Assembly (NCBI RefSeq): GCF_013283195.1
Contig: NZ_JABEKT010000002.1
Location: forward strand, 1,054,001-1,118,000
Direction: 5' to 3'
Length of the DNA stretch: 64,000 nt
From: Ensifer adhaerens
Lineage (GTDB): Bacteria; Pseudomonadota; Alphaproteobacteria; Rhizobiales; Rhizobiaceae
The first letter of the stretch is position 1. Each line of letters starts with the position of its first letter. Under the pieces are notes generated by a model. That model saw nothing but the letters and a program-made list of their open reading frames with translations, was not told the DNA's origin and searched no databases. A program made the position numbers and the translations under genes. This document shows positions 1-8,706 of the stretch, one piece after another.

Positions 1-2
1 AT

Positions 3-218
3 GGCGTGCAGACGGGGCTTCATTACCCGATCCCGCTTCATAAACAGCCATGTTTCGCAGACATGGCATCGGCGCAGGGCAGTTTCCCGGTTGCCGAAGA
101 CTATGCGGGCACGGCGCTGTCGCTGCCGATGTTCGCAGGCCTCACCCCGGACCAGCAGGATCGGGTCATCGATGCCGTGAGAAGCTTCTTCGAGCGAGGT
201 GACGAAAATGGCCGCTAA
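3..218 (+). CDS. DegT/DnrJ/EryC1/StrS-family aminotransferase, C-terminal fragment
   Basis: This is the 3' end of a gene that starts before the window; about 71 codons are visible. The peptide begins GVQTGLHYPIPLHKQP, the typical C-terminal block of PLP-dependent sugar aminotransferases of the DegT/DnrJ/EryC1/StrS family (G-I/V-x-T-G-x-HYP-x-PLH-x-QP). The LPMF..LT..QQDRVIDAVR tail is also usual for the family. Such enzymes transaminate keto-sugar nucleotides for surface polysaccharides. The gene ends inside the start region of the downstream glycosyltransferase gene, so the two are probably co-transcribed. The PLP lysine and the rest of the active site lie outside the window. The family call is firm; the substrate cannot be stated. 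Confidence 0.8.
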   Translation, partial: GVQTGLHYPIPLHKQPCFADMASAQGSFPVAEDYAGTALSLPMFAGLTPDQQDRVIDAVRSFFERGDENGR

Positions 219-1848
219 ATCGCCCCGCAGGCGGGTCCTGTGTGTCAGGCCGACGCCGAATCCGAACGCCGCACCTCTTCTGCGGAAGATTTCGGATGAG
301 TGGGTGCATGCACTCGCTCTGCATTGCGACGTCGAAACGATCGAGCACGACTTCGATTTCAAAGAGGTCTGCGGCAGATTGAAGCCCGATTTCGTCGTTT
401 TTGACGCCGTCCATTGGGTCCGCCCTCAACGTCTCAACATCACGAACATCGATGCATATGCGGAAATTCCGCGCGTCCTGTACCTCAATTGCGATCCCCA
501 TGATCCCATGAGGCCACTGCTTTTCGGCATGTTGGATGCCTACCGCATCGAAGCGATCTTTTGCGGCATCGAGCATTTGCAACACACACCGGAGCTGGAG
601 CGCTTTCCCTGCTATCTCCTGCCTCTGTTCGTCGATAGCAAGATATTCAAGGATCACGCCGTCGAGAAAACGATCCCGATCGCCATCTTCAGCGGTCACC
701 TGTTCCCGGCCTTTTACCCTTGGCGCGCGAAGATCACGCAGGAAATACAACATTTCCTGCCAACGCTGATCTACACGCATCCCGGCTATCAATCCGGCAC
801 GCCGGTCCCATTCGAGGTTCGTGATGAAAAATACGCTCGTCTGATATCGCAGAGCTACTTCTCCATCGCCGATACGACCCGGCTGGATTACGTGGTGCGA
901 AAGCACCTGGAGATACCGGCAGCAGGTGCGATCCTGGTCGCGCCGGATTCTGAAGTCGTGAAGCGATATGGGTTCGTCGACCTTCAGAACTGCATTCTGG
1001 GTACGGGTGACGAACTCTACACGAAGATCGTCGCGGTATCCTCGAAGCCTGATGTTTACAACCGCATCAAGAACAACGGCTATCGACTGATACAGGACAA
1101 TTTCACGCGCGAGAAATGGACTTATCTGCTCGATTGGTACGAATGCCAACTAGTGCGCAAGGCTGGCGAAGTCACGCAGCAGACAAGGCAGTTTGGAAAG
1201 TTCAGGAATGTGCCGGCGAAGTCAGGCACGCCCGCGATCGAGAATTTCTCGCTTCACGACAATCCGATGTCGGCCATCCTGCGCGACGCCCGTGATGCGA
1301 TTCTGATCGGCGACGATCTTGTCGAAACCCAGGCGGCCCTCAACGACGCAAGCCAATGGATCGGCCATATCGCCGAGCCGCCGTTCATGCTTGGCATTCT
1401 GGCCATGCTTCAGGGGCAGCTCGAGGATGCGATCGTGCTCTTCACCCGCAGAGGCAATGCGCAGGGCCGACTCGATCCGAACATGGGTCGTTTGGACCCG
1501 TGTGAAATCGCCTGGCTTCTGCTGCTGTCTGCGCTGTTGAACGACGCAGATCTGCGCGAAATGATGATGCGGCAGGCAGAAACCGTGCCTCATGTCAGCA
1601 TTCGTCGCGTCATGTGGCTGATATCGGGACCGGTGCAGTGCATCGATTTCGAGAAGGCCGGCCTGGAAGGGCCGATGCCTGGGGATTGCCTCTCCATTCA
1701 TTGGTTTGGACAGGAAGATTTTCCGCAGTGGCTCGCACTCATGGAGCGAGTCCTGGAAGGCTGCGGTCTCACCGACCAGGCTGCGATGATCCGCGTTTTG
1801 GCCGATGGCCTTTCCGGTATCGCCTCAGCGAAAGCGATAGCGGTGTAA
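208..1848 (+). CDS. CgeB-type glycosyltransferase family protein
   Basis: A 546-residue cytosolic protein with a GT-B-like arrangement. The N-terminal half opens with a Rossmann strand (RRRVLCVRPTPNP). Residues around 230-300 carry the acceptor/nucleotide-sugar side seen in CgeB-like and Glyco_trans_1 families: a YFSIADTTRLDYVVRKHLEIPAAGAILVAP-like stretch followed by conserved E/D residues and a NRIKNNGYRLIQDNFT motif. The last ~200 residues are helical and look like TPR-type or scaffold sequence. The ATG at 208 has a GAGG sequence 8 bases upstream; a GTG at 199 is the alternative. It overlaps the end of the aminotransferase gene, so both probably serve one polysaccharide or glycan modification. 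The exact sugar is unknown. Confidence 0.7.
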   Translation: MAAKSPRRRVLCVRPTPNPNAAPLLRKISDEWVHALALHCDVETIEHDFDFKEVCGRLKPDFVVFDAVHWVRPQRLNITNIDAYAEIPRVLYLNCDPHDPMRPLLFGMLDAYRIEAIFCGIEHLQHTPELERFPCYLLPLFVDSKIFKDHAVEKTIPIAIFSGHLFPAFYPWRAKITQEIQHFLPTLIYTHPGYQSGTPVPFEVRDEKYARLISQSYFSIADTTRLDYVVRKHLEIPAAGAILVAPDSEVVKRYGFVDLQNCILGTGDELYTKIVAVSSKPDVYNRIKNNGYRLIQDNFTREKWTYLLDWYECQLVRKAGEVTQQTRQFGKFRNVPAKSGTPAIENFSLHDNPMSAILRDARDAILIGDDLVETQAALNDASQWIGHIAEPPFMLGILAMLQGQLEDAIVLFTRRGNAQGRLDPNMGRLDPCEIAWLLLLSALLNDADLREMMMRQAETVPHVSIRRVMWLISGPVQCIDFEKAGLEGPMPGDCLSIHWFGQEDFPQWLALMERVLEGCGLTDQAAMIRVLADGLSGIASAKAIAV

Positions 1849-1856
1849 CCGGCTCG

Positions 1857-1879
1857 CCGGCCGCCGTGACGGCGGCCGG
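1857..1879. terminator. GC-rich perfect hairpin between convergent genes
   Basis: A 10-bp perfect stem (CCGGCCGCCG, loop TGA, CGGCGGCCGG) sits 9 bases after the glycosyltransferase stop and 16 bases from the stop of the convergent binding-protein gene. There is no clear T-run on either side, so it may be a bidirectional transcription barrier or 3' stabiliser rather than a classical intrinsic terminator. Confidence 0.55.
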
Positions 1880-1895
1880 CCGCAGCGGGTCTGTC

Positions 1896-2672
1896 TTACT
1901 GCATCGTGTAGACGTCGACAGTGAAGTACTTGTCGTTGATCTTCTTGTATGTGCCGTCGGCGCGGATTTCGTCGAGGGCCTTGTTGAGCTTTTCGCGCAG
2001 TTCGTTGTCGTCCTGACGCACGGCAATGCCGACGCCTTCGCCGACGAACTTCTTGTCGGTGATCGGCTCGCCGATGATTTCGCAGCAGGCCTTGCCGTCA
2101 TCGTTCTTCGTCACCCAATCCAGAAGCGGCAGCATGTCGCCGACCTGAAGATCGAGACGGCCGTTGACCATATCGAGGTTGGCTTCGTCCTGCGTCGGAT
2201 AGAGCTTGATCTCGGCGTCCGGATAGGTGGCGGTGATGAAATCGGCCTGCGTGGTGCCCGACTGCGCGCCGATCACCTTGCCCTTGAGGGCCTCGTTGGT
2301 AAACGTGGTGATGCTGGCGCCCTTTGGCGCTACATGCGTCATCGCTGCAAGATAGTAGGGATTGGTGAAGGCGACCTGTTTCTTGCGGTCCTCGGTGATG
2401 AACATCGAGGCGATGATGAGGTCGTATTTCTTGGCGAGAAGACCGGGGATGATGCCGTCCCAATCCTGCGCGACAACCTCGCACTCCGCCTTCATGCGCT
2501 CGCAAAGCGCCAGCCCGATATCAACATCGAAGCCGCCGATCTTGCCGGCCGAATCGATGAAGTTGAAAGGCGGATAGGCGCCTTCGGTGCCGATCTTGAT
2601 CTTGTCGGCGGCGCCGGCCGAACTTGCCGTCGCCATGACAGCCAGTGCGATCGCTGCAATCTGCTTTTTCAT
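1896..2672 (-). CDS. Amino-acid ABC transporter periplasmic binding protein (ArgT/HisJ-like)
   Basis: A 258-residue protein with a cleavable signal peptide (MKKQIAAIALAVMATASSAGA). The mature part begins with the family hallmark IGTEGAYPPFNFIDSAGKIGGFDVDI of polar amino-acid binding proteins (SBP family 3). Further family blocks are the DWDGIIPGLLAKKYDLI region and the ligand-binding IGAQSGTTQADF loop. Two cysteines (C in ERMKAECEV and the CC in GKACCEI) could form a disulfide. The likely ligand class is basic amino acids (lysine/arginine/ornithine), inferred from overall resemblance only. No permease or ATPase gene adjoins it, so it is an orphan binding protein or serves a distant transporter. 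A GGGGAACGACG stretch precedes the ATG on the minus strand. Confidence 0.85.
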   Translation of the reverse strand: MKKQIAAIALAVMATASSAGAADKIKIGTEGAYPPFNFIDSAGKIGGFDVDIGLALCERMKAECEVVAQDWDGIIPGLLAKKYDLIIASMFITEDRKKQVAFTNPYYLAAMTHVAPKGASITTFTNEALKGKVIGAQSGTTQADFITATYPDAEIKLYPTQDEANLDMVNGRLDLQVGDMLPLLDWVTKNDDGKACCEIIGEPITDKKFVGEGVGIAVRQDDNELREKLNKALDEIRADGTYKKINDKYFTVDVYTMQ

Positions 2673-2801
2673 CGTCGTTCCCCTTGTTGGCGCATCATTC
2701 TTGATGCTTGCGGAGAACAGTATGTCCGGTCTTCCTATAAGCGAAATAGATAGGCGCGATAATCGGTATTGTTTCGATTGATTGTGATCGCCGTCAGGCG
2801 A

Positions 2802-3197
2802 TCACTTGTAGCGTCCGTGGCGGTGCAGCACTTCGATCTTGTAGCCATCGGGATCGGTGATGAAGAAGAACCGCGCCAGGAGCGCACCGTCGCGATTGAA
2901 TTCGACGATCTTGTTCGGGTTTAGTCCAGCCTCGGTCAGTCGCCTGTGTTCATTGTCGAGGTCGCCCACCGATAAAGCAAGGTGGCCGTAGCCATCACCG
3001 AGCGCATAGGGTTCGGTGCGGTCCTTGTTGATGGTCAGCTCAAGCTCGAATTCGCTGTCTTCATTGCTGAGATAGACCAGCGTGAAGGTATCGAAGTCGA
3101 GCCGTTCGGCAACGGAAAGCCCGAATGCCACTTGGTAGAAGTCCAAGGACTTCTGCTCGTCGAGCACCCGGATCATCGAATGGATTGCCTTGGCCAA
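2802..3197 (-). CDS. gloA: Lactoylglutathione lyase (glyoxalase I)
   Basis: A 131-residue VOC-fold enzyme that isomerises the hemithioacetal of methylglyoxal and glutathione to S-lactoylglutathione in the cytosol. The four metal ligands of bacterial GloA are at the expected spacing: H6, E53 (in ELELT), H72 (in YGHLALSV) and E122 (in KIEVL). Length matches the Ni/Co-dependent bacterial enzyme of about 135 residues. The start codon is TTG, chosen because a strong SD (AAGGAGG) lies 5 bases upstream and the ligand-bearing first strand begins at once. The gene stands alone between unrelated minus-strand genes. Confidence 0.9.
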   Translation of the reverse strand: MAKAIHSMIRVLDEQKSLDFYQVAFGLSVAERLDFDTFTLVYLSNEDSEFELELTINKDRTEPYALGDGYGHLALSVGDLDNEHRRLTEAGLNPNKIVEFNRDGALLARFFFITDPDGYKIEVLHRHGRYK

Positions 3198-3291
3198 GTG
3201 AGCCTCCTTCAGCGTTGAGACGGGCGCGAGGTATCAGAGAAAGAAAGAGGATGGAACCCTTCCTCTCGAAGTGACGGTCGGCCGGGAGCTG

Positions 3292-4200
3292 TCAGATATT
3301 TCGGCCCCGTCTCTTCAACTGCTGCTCGCGGAAAAAGATGAAGAGGCCCGAGGCAACGATCAGGGCGGCGCCGATAATGACGGTCGGGCGCGGCATGTCG
3401 CCGAAGAAGAACCAGCCGAAGACGACGGCCCAAAGCAGCAGCGTGTATTGTAGTGGAACCACCGTCGCCGCATCGGCGAGCTTCAGCGCGCGGTTGACCA
3501 GGATGTGCGCGAGCATCGCGACGATGCCGAGCATGCCGAGTTGAAGCACGGCTTCGCCATCGACGGGCGCCCAGCCGGACGGATTGGCGGCAACGCCGAC
3601 GAGTGAAAAGACGAGCGCGCCGATGACCTGCCAGAACACCAGTGTCGTATCAGGCGTTGAGCGCAGTGTCCGCCCCAGCATCAGCGCAAAGGCGAAGGCG
3701 GCGCTGCCGACAAGGGCGATCAGAGCCGGCAGGCTGAACGTGTCCTTCGAAGGCTCAAGCGCGATCACCACGCCGGCAAAGCCGATGAGGATCGCCGTCC
3801 ACCGTCTCCAACCGACCTTTTCGCCAAGCAGGAACGGCGAGGCGGCGGCAACATAGATCGGCGCTGCCAGCCAGTAGGTCATGGTGTCGGCGAGCGGCAT
3901 ATAGGCGACGGCGAAATAGAAGGCCGACGCGTCCACGGCAAAAAGCAGCGAGCGCAGCGCCTGGAGCCACGGCCGCTCGACCTGCAACATCGACCGCAGG
4001 CCGCGCTTGAGGATGAACGGCGAAAGCACGAGCAATGCTGCGATGCTGCGGATGACCATCAACTGGCTGACAGAGTAAGTTGCCACCAGCCATTTGCCCA
4101 TGACGTCGTTGAGCGAAAACATCAGCATGCCCAAAAGCATGACGATGACGCCCGTCCGAGCGGCGTTCGGCGCGGTGGCAGAGGTGGCTATGATGGTCAT
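3292..4200 (-). CDS. EamA/DMT-family transporter
   Basis: About 302 residues forming ten hydrophobic helices in two EamA repeats (first from GVIVMLLGMLMFSLNDVMGKW, second from PALIALVGSAAFAFALMLGRT). It belongs to the drug/metabolite transporter superfamily: inner-membrane exporters or importers of metabolites, amino acids or amines. The family call is clear, but substrate cannot be read from sequence. I chose the ATG at 4200 because it places the first helix near residue 15, as in homologous transporters. An in-frame upstream ATG at 4341 would add 47 polar residues with no family resemblance. The C-terminus is basic (FREQQLKRRGRNI). Confidence 0.82.
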   Translation of the reverse strand: MTIIATSATAPNAARTGVIVMLLGMLMFSLNDVMGKWLVATYSVSQLMVIRSIAALLVLSPFILKRGLRSMLQVERPWLQALRSLLFAVDASAFYFAVAYMPLADTMTYWLAAPIYVAAASPFLLGEKVGWRRWTAILIGFAGVVIALEPSKDTFSLPALIALVGSAAFAFALMLGRTLRSTPDTTLVFWQVIGALVFSLVGVAANPSGWAPVDGEAVLQLGMLGIVAMLAHILVNRALKLADAATVVPLQYTLLLWAVVFGWFFFGDMPRPTVIIGAALIVASGLFIFFREQQLKRRGRNI

Positions 4201-4649
4201 GGGAGTGGCTTTCAAACGTGTTTCCCGTGCCTTTTGCACATTCCGTCGCGCCGATCCATCGCGCACTGCGTATGGGACCATAAGTTTTACGAATGATTCC
4301 GACCAAAGCCGCCCCGATCTGGCGTCGAGGATTTCGATCACGCAATGCCAGATCGGACCGGGAGAGGTGGCGTTGCCTCTTGACGTAACGTGCTGCGCTG
4401 CTAGTTAAGGAGTGATCTCGCCGACCAGACATCGGACCGCGGGATGAACACTGGTGCCGGGCCCCTCTGGCGAGAGTTTTTACGGCGCTCTCGTGATGTC
4501 GGTACCGCCAGCAAATTAGCCGGCGGATTAGCTACCATGAAAACTGATCTCATGCCTAACGCATGTGCCCTTTCGGCCGTGCGTGTTTTCGTTTCCAAAC
4601 CCCACTTCTTCTCGGAACCGGGCGTCGTGCGCTCGAAGGAGGCACGTCG
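4201..4649. other. Divergent intergenic region, no gene seen
   Basis: About 450 bp between the divergent DMT transporter and DUF475 genes, expected to hold both promoters. It contains a stretch of imperfect inverted repeats around 4465-4520 (GCCCCTCTGGCGAGAG ... CGCTCTCGTGATG). I looked for a yybP-ykoY manganese riboswitch, which is common upstream of TerC-type genes, but could not align its conserved loops. Confidence 0.4.
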
Positions 4650-5753
4650 ATGACGCAGCCTCACACGCACGCAAGCTCACTCGGCTACTTCAAGTGGGCC
4701 TTCATCGTCACTGTGGTCGGCCTGGTGCTCGGCGCCTGGCTCGGCTGGCAGTCCACCGGCACGATCGGCGGCATGGCGACCGTCTTCTTCATCTGCACCG
4801 TGTTGGCGGTCCTCGAAATCTCGCTGTCTTTCGACAACGCGATCGTCAATGCCAACAAGCTGAAGGACATGACCCCGGAGTGGCAGCATCGCTTCCTGAC
4901 CTGGGGTATCATCATCGCCGTCTTCGGCATGCGCATCGTCTTTCCGCTGCTCATCGTCGTTATCGCGGCAAGCATCGGCCCGATCGACGCCATCATGCTG
5001 GCGGCGACCAAGCCGGAAGAATATGCCCGCATCATGAACGATGCGCATCTTCCGATCGCGGCCTTCGGCGGCACCTTCCTGATGATGGTCGGCCTCACCT
5101 ACTTCTTCGACCATGAGAAGGACGTGCACTGGATTTCCTGGGTCGAAAGCAAGATGGCGCGCTTTGCCACGATCAAGGGCATCGAAATTGCCTTCGTGCT
5201 GGCGCTCATCCTCGGCTTCTCCAGGCTGCTCGATCCCGCCGAAGCGCATACCTTCGTCTATTCCGGCATCTACGGCCTCCTGACCTTCCTCGCCGTCGAG
5301 GTGATCGGCGGTCTGCTCGATGCGTCGCAACAGACGCTGGACGCCGCGGCAAAGGGTGGCTTCGGTGCGTTCCTTTACCTCGAAGTGCTCGATGCGAGTT
5401 TCTCGTTCGACGGTGTTATCGGCGCATTCGCCCTGACGCAGAACCTCTTCATCATCGCCATTGGTCTTGGCATCGGCGCGATGTATGTGCGCTCGATGAC
5501 GATCATGCTGGTGGAGAAGGGCACGCTCAGCGAGTACCGCTACCTGGAACACGGCGCGTTCTACGCGATCCTCATCCTCTCGGTGGTGATGTACTTCCAG
5601 ACGCTGGTGCATATCCCGGAAGTGATCACCGGCCTCGGCGGCGCTGCCCTGATCGGTATCTCGCTCTGGTCGTCGATCCGCTACAACAAGCGGGAGCGCC
5701 AGGCGGAGCTCAACGGCGAAGTGAGCCACAGTCAGGCGCGCGTCGAGGCGTAA
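4650..5753 (+). CDS. DUF475 (TerC-related) integral membrane protein
   Basis: A 367-residue polytopic membrane protein of the DUF475 family, related to TerC/LysE-type transporters. It has about nine hydrophobic segments. Two acidic intramembrane motifs are characteristic: LEISLSFDNAIVNA near residue 60 and LEVLDASFSFDGVIGAFA near residue 250. The paired SFDNA/SFDG motifs are the presumed cation-coordinating sites of TerC-like metal exporters. Role is inferred as metal or stress related; family members are uncharacterised. The ATG at 4650 has a near-perfect SD (AAGGAGG) 8 bases upstream. A strong intrinsic terminator follows, so the gene is monocistronic. Confidence 0.85.
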   Translation: MTQPHTHASSLGYFKWAFIVTVVGLVLGAWLGWQSTGTIGGMATVFFICTVLAVLEISLSFDNAIVNANKLKDMTPEWQHRFLTWGIIIAVFGMRIVFPLLIVVIAASIGPIDAIMLAATKPEEYARIMNDAHLPIAAFGGTFLMMVGLTYFFDHEKDVHWISWVESKMARFATIKGIEIAFVLALILGFSRLLDPAEAHTFVYSGIYGLLTFLAVEVIGGLLDASQQTLDAAAKGGFGAFLYLEVLDASFSFDGVIGAFALTQNLFIIAIGLGIGAMYVRSMTIMLVEKGTLSEYRYLEHGAFYAILILSVVMYFQTLVHIPEVITGLGGAALIGISLWSSIRYNKRERQAELNGEVSHSQARVEA

Positions 5754-5779
5754 GCGGCCTCGACCATACGCTTTCAATG

Positions 5780-5811
5780 AAGGCCCCGGTGCGCTCGCAC
5801 CGGGGCCTTTT
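5780..5811 (+). terminator. Rho-independent terminator after DUF475 gene
   Basis: AAGGCCCCGGTGC, loop GCTC, GCACCGGGGCCTT followed by TTTT: a 13-bp perfect stem running into a short T-tract, 27 bases after the DUF475 stop. Confidence 0.85.
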
Positions 5812-5852
5812 GCGTTGGGGAACCGGCCATTGCGCCCACACAGATTGCCAAA

Positions 5853-5879
5853 CGACCGTTATCCGGAGATAACCGGTCG
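5853..5879 (+). promoter_or_regulatory. Leader hairpin presenting the ribosome-binding site in its loop
   Basis: CGACCGTTATC (5853-5863) pairs with GATAACCGGTCG (5868-5879) with a single unpaired G. The four-base loop CGGA, with the first stem base G, forms GGAG, the only SD for the next gene. The 3' arm ends on the base directly before the ATG at 5880. Such geometry could gate translation, or the same palindrome could be a DNA operator. Confidence 0.5.
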
Positions 5880-6152
5880 ATGATTTCAAGCGATCTGACG
5901 CGGGTGTTGGAAGAGGTTTACCGAGCGGGCGCCCACAGGGTGCCGGCCGACGACATCGATTGGCCGCAGGAGCTTCACGCGGCAGTCTTTCGCGCCTTGA
6001 ACATGCAATACATCACGAGACGAGAGATCGACGGTAGCGTCCGCTTTTCGCTGACGCAGGCGGGATACCGCGCAATTGATGCAGAGGTGCCATGGGGGCG
6101 CATTCTGCGGCAGCGCATGCGCGACTTTGTCCGCGCGGCCACGGGGCGCTAG
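5880..6152 (+). CDS. Small conserved-looking protein of unknown function
   Basis: Ninety residues, soluble, no signal peptide. The pattern (helix LTRVLEEVYRAG; helix PQELHAAVFRALNMQYIT; strand pair GSVRFSLTQAGYRAI) resembles a compact winged-helix fold in which the ...FSLTQAGYRAID block would be the wing and last helix. DNA binding is only a possibility. The end is basic (RQRMRDFVRAATGR). It is preceded by a hairpin that holds its SD in the loop, suggesting post-transcriptional control. I do not recognise the family. Confidence 0.6.
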   Translation: MISSDLTRVLEEVYRAGAHRVPADDIDWPQELHAAVFRALNMQYITRREIDGSVRFSLTQAGYRAIDAEVPWGRILRQRMRDFVRAATGR

Positions 6153-6261
6153 CAAGGCCAAACGCAGAAAAAGTAACGGCCCGCCATCTCTCGATGCCGA
6201 GCCGTCTCATCCTTGGGAGGATAGAGCGCCCTGTCGTGATGACGGGCGCTGGAAATCTCTG

Positions 6262-6429
6262 TTAGCTGCGGCCTGCATCCGGGAAGTTGGCCGGGTCGAT
6301 GCCCAGGGTGCGCAGGTCGCTTGCCTTCGGGCGGCGGTGGCCTTCGACAGCAGCGGCAGCAGCGCTAGCGGCGCCGAGAACTGCGAATGCGCGGCCGATG
6401 AAACCCTTGCGGTAAGTTGTGGTAGCCAT
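6262..6429 (-). CDS. Small (55 aa) basic protein, unknown function
   Basis: MATTTYRKGFIGRAFAVLGA begins a 55-residue protein with one short hydrophobic, alanine-rich segment (residues 13-29) and a hydrophilic tail ending LGIDPANFPDAGRS. I recall similar short proteins annotated as hypothetical in Rhizobiaceae, but cannot verify it here. A weak SD (GAGCACGAG) precedes the ATG. It is downstream of the tct operon on the same strand but separated by a strong hairpin, so it is probably its own unit. The single hydrophobic stretch would suit a small membrane-associated protein. Confidence 0.5.
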   Translation of the reverse strand: MATTTYRKGFIGRAFAVLGAASAAAAAVEGHRRPKASDLRTLGIDPANFPDAGRS

Positions 6430-6526
6430 CTCGTGCTCGCTTTCGTTTTCTCTCTGATGAGCAAAAGATGGGGTTTGGCAGGTCTTTTTGCAATGCACAA
6501 TTGGACACTCCAGCCATGCAACGGAA

Positions 6527-6561
6527 GCAGGCCCGGTCGACTGTCCATCGACCGGGCCTGC
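6527..6561 (-). terminator. 14-bp perfect hairpin downstream of tctA
   Basis: GCAGGCCCGGTCGA, 7-base loop, TCGACCGGGCCTGC. It lies 120 bases past the tctA stop and upstream of the small 6262-6429 gene. No T-run follows on either strand, so it may act as a factor-assisted terminator or mRNA 3' end stabiliser. Confidence 0.5.
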
Positions 6562-6682
6562 TGTTTGAGCCTTGGGAGGCTCCTGCATATTTCCCCAAAT
6601 CGGGTTCGATTTAAGGAAGATCACGCAGAAGGTCAGAGCGTTGCTGCGCCGGCCCTGAACAGGCGCGACGCAGCAGGGCTGT

Positions 6683-8200
6683 TTAGTCTTCGTTGGCTGC
6701 GAGCTGTGCCAGCACTTCGCCGCGTCCGCGAGCCCGGAGGATCAGCGGGATGATCAGGGCGGCAGCCGCAATCACCAGCAGCACGGCCGCGATCGGCGAG
6801 GTGAAGAGCACGCTGACGTCACCCTGGCTGATGGCCAGCGCCCGGCGGAGCTGCTGTTCGGCGAGCGGCCCGAGGATCAGGCCGACGACGACAGGCGCGA
6901 TCGGATAGCCGAAGACGCGCATGGCATAGCCGAGCAGACCGAACGCGAGCAGCATGCCCAGTTCGTAGACCGACGGGTTGGCGCCGATGGTGCCGAGCGT
7001 CGCAAACATCAGAATGCCTGCATAAAGCCATGGCTTCGGAATGGTCAGCAGCTTTACCCAAAGGCCGATCAGCGGCAGGTTCAGGACCAGCAGCATGAAG
7101 TTGGCAATCAAGAGGCTGGCGATCAGGCCCCAGACGAGCTGCGGGTTGGTCGCAAACAACAAAGGCCCAGGCTGCAGGCCATACTGCTGGAAGCCGGCGA
7201 GCATGATCGCGGCGGTTGCCGTTGTCGGCAGGCCGAGCGTCAGAAGTGGGACGAGCGTGCCGGCGGCCGAAGCATTGTTGGCAGCCTCCGGACCGGCGAC
7301 GCCTTCGATGGCGCCATGGCCGAATTCTTCTGGGTGTTTCGCCAGGCGCTTTTCAGCCGCATAGGACAGGAAGGTGCCGATCTCGGCGCCGCCGGCCGGC
7401 ATGGCGCCGATTGGGAAGCCGATGAAGGTGCCGCGAAGCCAAGGCTTCCACGACCGTGCCCAATCGAGCTTGCTCATCCAGATTGAGCCGCGCACGGCCT
7501 CGACTTTATCCGGACCCTTTTCACCCTGAGCGGCGATGAACAGCGTCTCGCCGATCGCGAACATCGCCACGGCAAGTGTCGTGACCTCGATGCCGTCGAG
7601 CAGTTCCGGCACGCCGAAGGAGAGGCGCGCCTGGCCGGTCAGTTGGTCGATGCCGACGACGGAAAGCGCCAGACCGACGAAGAGTGCGGTCAACCCGCGA
7701 AGGGTGCTGTCGCCGAACGCAGAAGACACGGTCACGAAGGCGAGAACCATCAGCGCGAAATATTCGCGCGGGCCGAAGACCAAGGCGAGCTTGACGATAT
7801 AGGGCGCGATGAAGGCAAGGCCGAGCGTCGCGATCAGGCCGGCAACGAACGAGCCGATGGCGGCGGTGGCAAGCGCTGGTCCGCCCCGTCCGGCGCGGGC
7901 CATCTTGTTGCCTTCGAGCGCGGTGACGATCGAGGCGCTTTCACCCGGCGTGTTGAGCAGGATCGACGTGGTCGAGCCGCCATACATGCCGCCGTAATAG
8001 ATGCCGGCGAACATGATCAGCGAACCGGCCGGGTCAAGCTGGTAGGTGACGGGCAGCAGAAGTGCCACGGTCAGGGCCGGGCCGATGCCGGGGAGAACGC
8101 CGACGGCGGTGCCGAGCGTTACTCCGATCAGCGCGTAGAGCAGGTTCATCGGCTGGGCAGCAACCCACAGTCCCTGCAACAGGAATTCAAAAGTAGCCAT
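6683..8200 (-). CDS. tctA: Tripartite tricarboxylate transporter, large permease TctA
   Basis: A 505-residue membrane protein with about a dozen hydrophobic helices, the large subunit of a TTT-family secondary transporter that works with a periplasmic binding protein. Family hallmarks visible are [21 protein letters not shown] near residue 30, [22 protein letters not shown] near residue 67 and the paired second-half motif [21 protein letters not shown] near residue 262. Length matches TctA (~500). The gene is the last of tctCBA and starts 14 bases after tctB. Substrate is likely citrate or another tri/dicarboxylate, but the family is broad. Confidence 0.92.
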   Translation of the reverse strand: MATFEFLLQGLWVAAQPMNLLYALIGVTLGTAVGVLPGIGPALTVALLLPVTYQLDPAGSLIMFAGIYYGGMYGGSTTSILLNTPGESASIVTALEGNKMARAGRGGPALATAAIGSFVAGLIATLGLAFIAPYIVKLALVFGPREYFALMVLAFVTVSSAFGDSTLRGLTALFVGLALSVVGIDQLTGQARLSFGVPELLDGIEVTTLAVAMFAIGETLFIAAQGEKGPDKVEAVRGSIWMSKLDWARSWKPWLRGTFIGFPIGAMPAGGAEIGTFLSYAAEKRLAKHPEEFGHGAIEGVAGPEAANNASAAGTLVPLLTLGLPTTATAAIMLAGFQQYGLQPGPLLFATNPQLVWGLIASLLIANFMLLVLNLPLIGLWVKLLTIPKPWLYAGILMFATLGTIGANPSVYELGMLLAFGLLGYAMRVFGYPIAPVVVGLILGPLAEQQLRRALAISQGDVSVLFTSPIAAVLLVIAAAALIIPLILRARGRGEVLAQLAANED

Positions 8201-8214
8201 GGTCGACGGCCCTC

Positions 8215-8706
8215 TTAGAAGAACAGGTGTTCAAGCGGCCCTGCGGGCAGCGACAACTGCAGGAGCTTGGCGAAAATCACCCAGACGGCAAAACAGAGCG
8301 CGATGCCGACTGGCAGCGAGAACCAGAGCTTGCGCTTACCAAAGCCGCGCGCGGTGAGCGCAAACAGAATGCCGGTGGCGATCGAAAAGCCTGCGACGTT
8401 CAAGAGCAGCATCTGCGCTGCAAGCCCGGCGACGATCCAGATGACCGGCGAGATTTCCTGGTGCTCACGCTCGGGGAAATCGTTGCGGAATGCGGCAAAG
8501 ACGGTCCAGACGGCGAGGCCCGCGAGACAGCAGGCGATGGCATAGGGGACCGTCGTCGGTCCGACCTGGGAGTAACCGGCAGCGCCCGAAAGGCGCGACA
8601 CGTCCCAGAAAATGAGGCCAGCGATAGCGGCGAGCACGGCCGCGATGAAGAGCGCCGCCCGATCCGGGCGACGCGTTGTGGTTGAAGGGTTGAGCCCCTT
8701 GGTCAT
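8215..8706 (-). CDS. tctB: Tripartite tricarboxylate transporter, small permease TctB
   Basis: A 163-residue protein with four hydrophobic helices, the expected size and topology of TctB, the small membrane subunit of TTT transporters. The first helix follows a short basic start ([20 protein letters not shown]), and the last has [26 protein letters not shown], typical of the family. Its ATG overlaps the tctC stop (ATGA, 8703-8706), so translation is coupled. Sequence conservation in TctB is low, so the call rests partly on position between tctC and tctA. Confidence 0.88.
   Translation of the reverse strand: MTKGLNPSTTTRRPDRAALFIAAVLAAIAGLIFWDVSRLSGAAGYSQVGPTTVPYAIACCLAGLAVWTVFAAFRNDFPEREHQEISPVIWIVAGLAAQMLLLNVAGFSIATGILFALTARGFGKRKLWFSLPVGIALCFAVWVIFAKLLQLSLPAGPLEHLFF

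Noticed and set aside
4401-4649. Possible yybP-ykoY (Mn) riboswitch before the DUF475 gene
   Set aside because: The expected conserved internal loops could not be aligned; only a loose GGAG-type stretch was found.
4677-5777. Long open frame opposite the DUF475 gene
   Set aside because: The DUF475 strand has SD, terminator and conserved SFDNA/SFDG motifs; the antisense reading is rich in H/D/R and has no domain.
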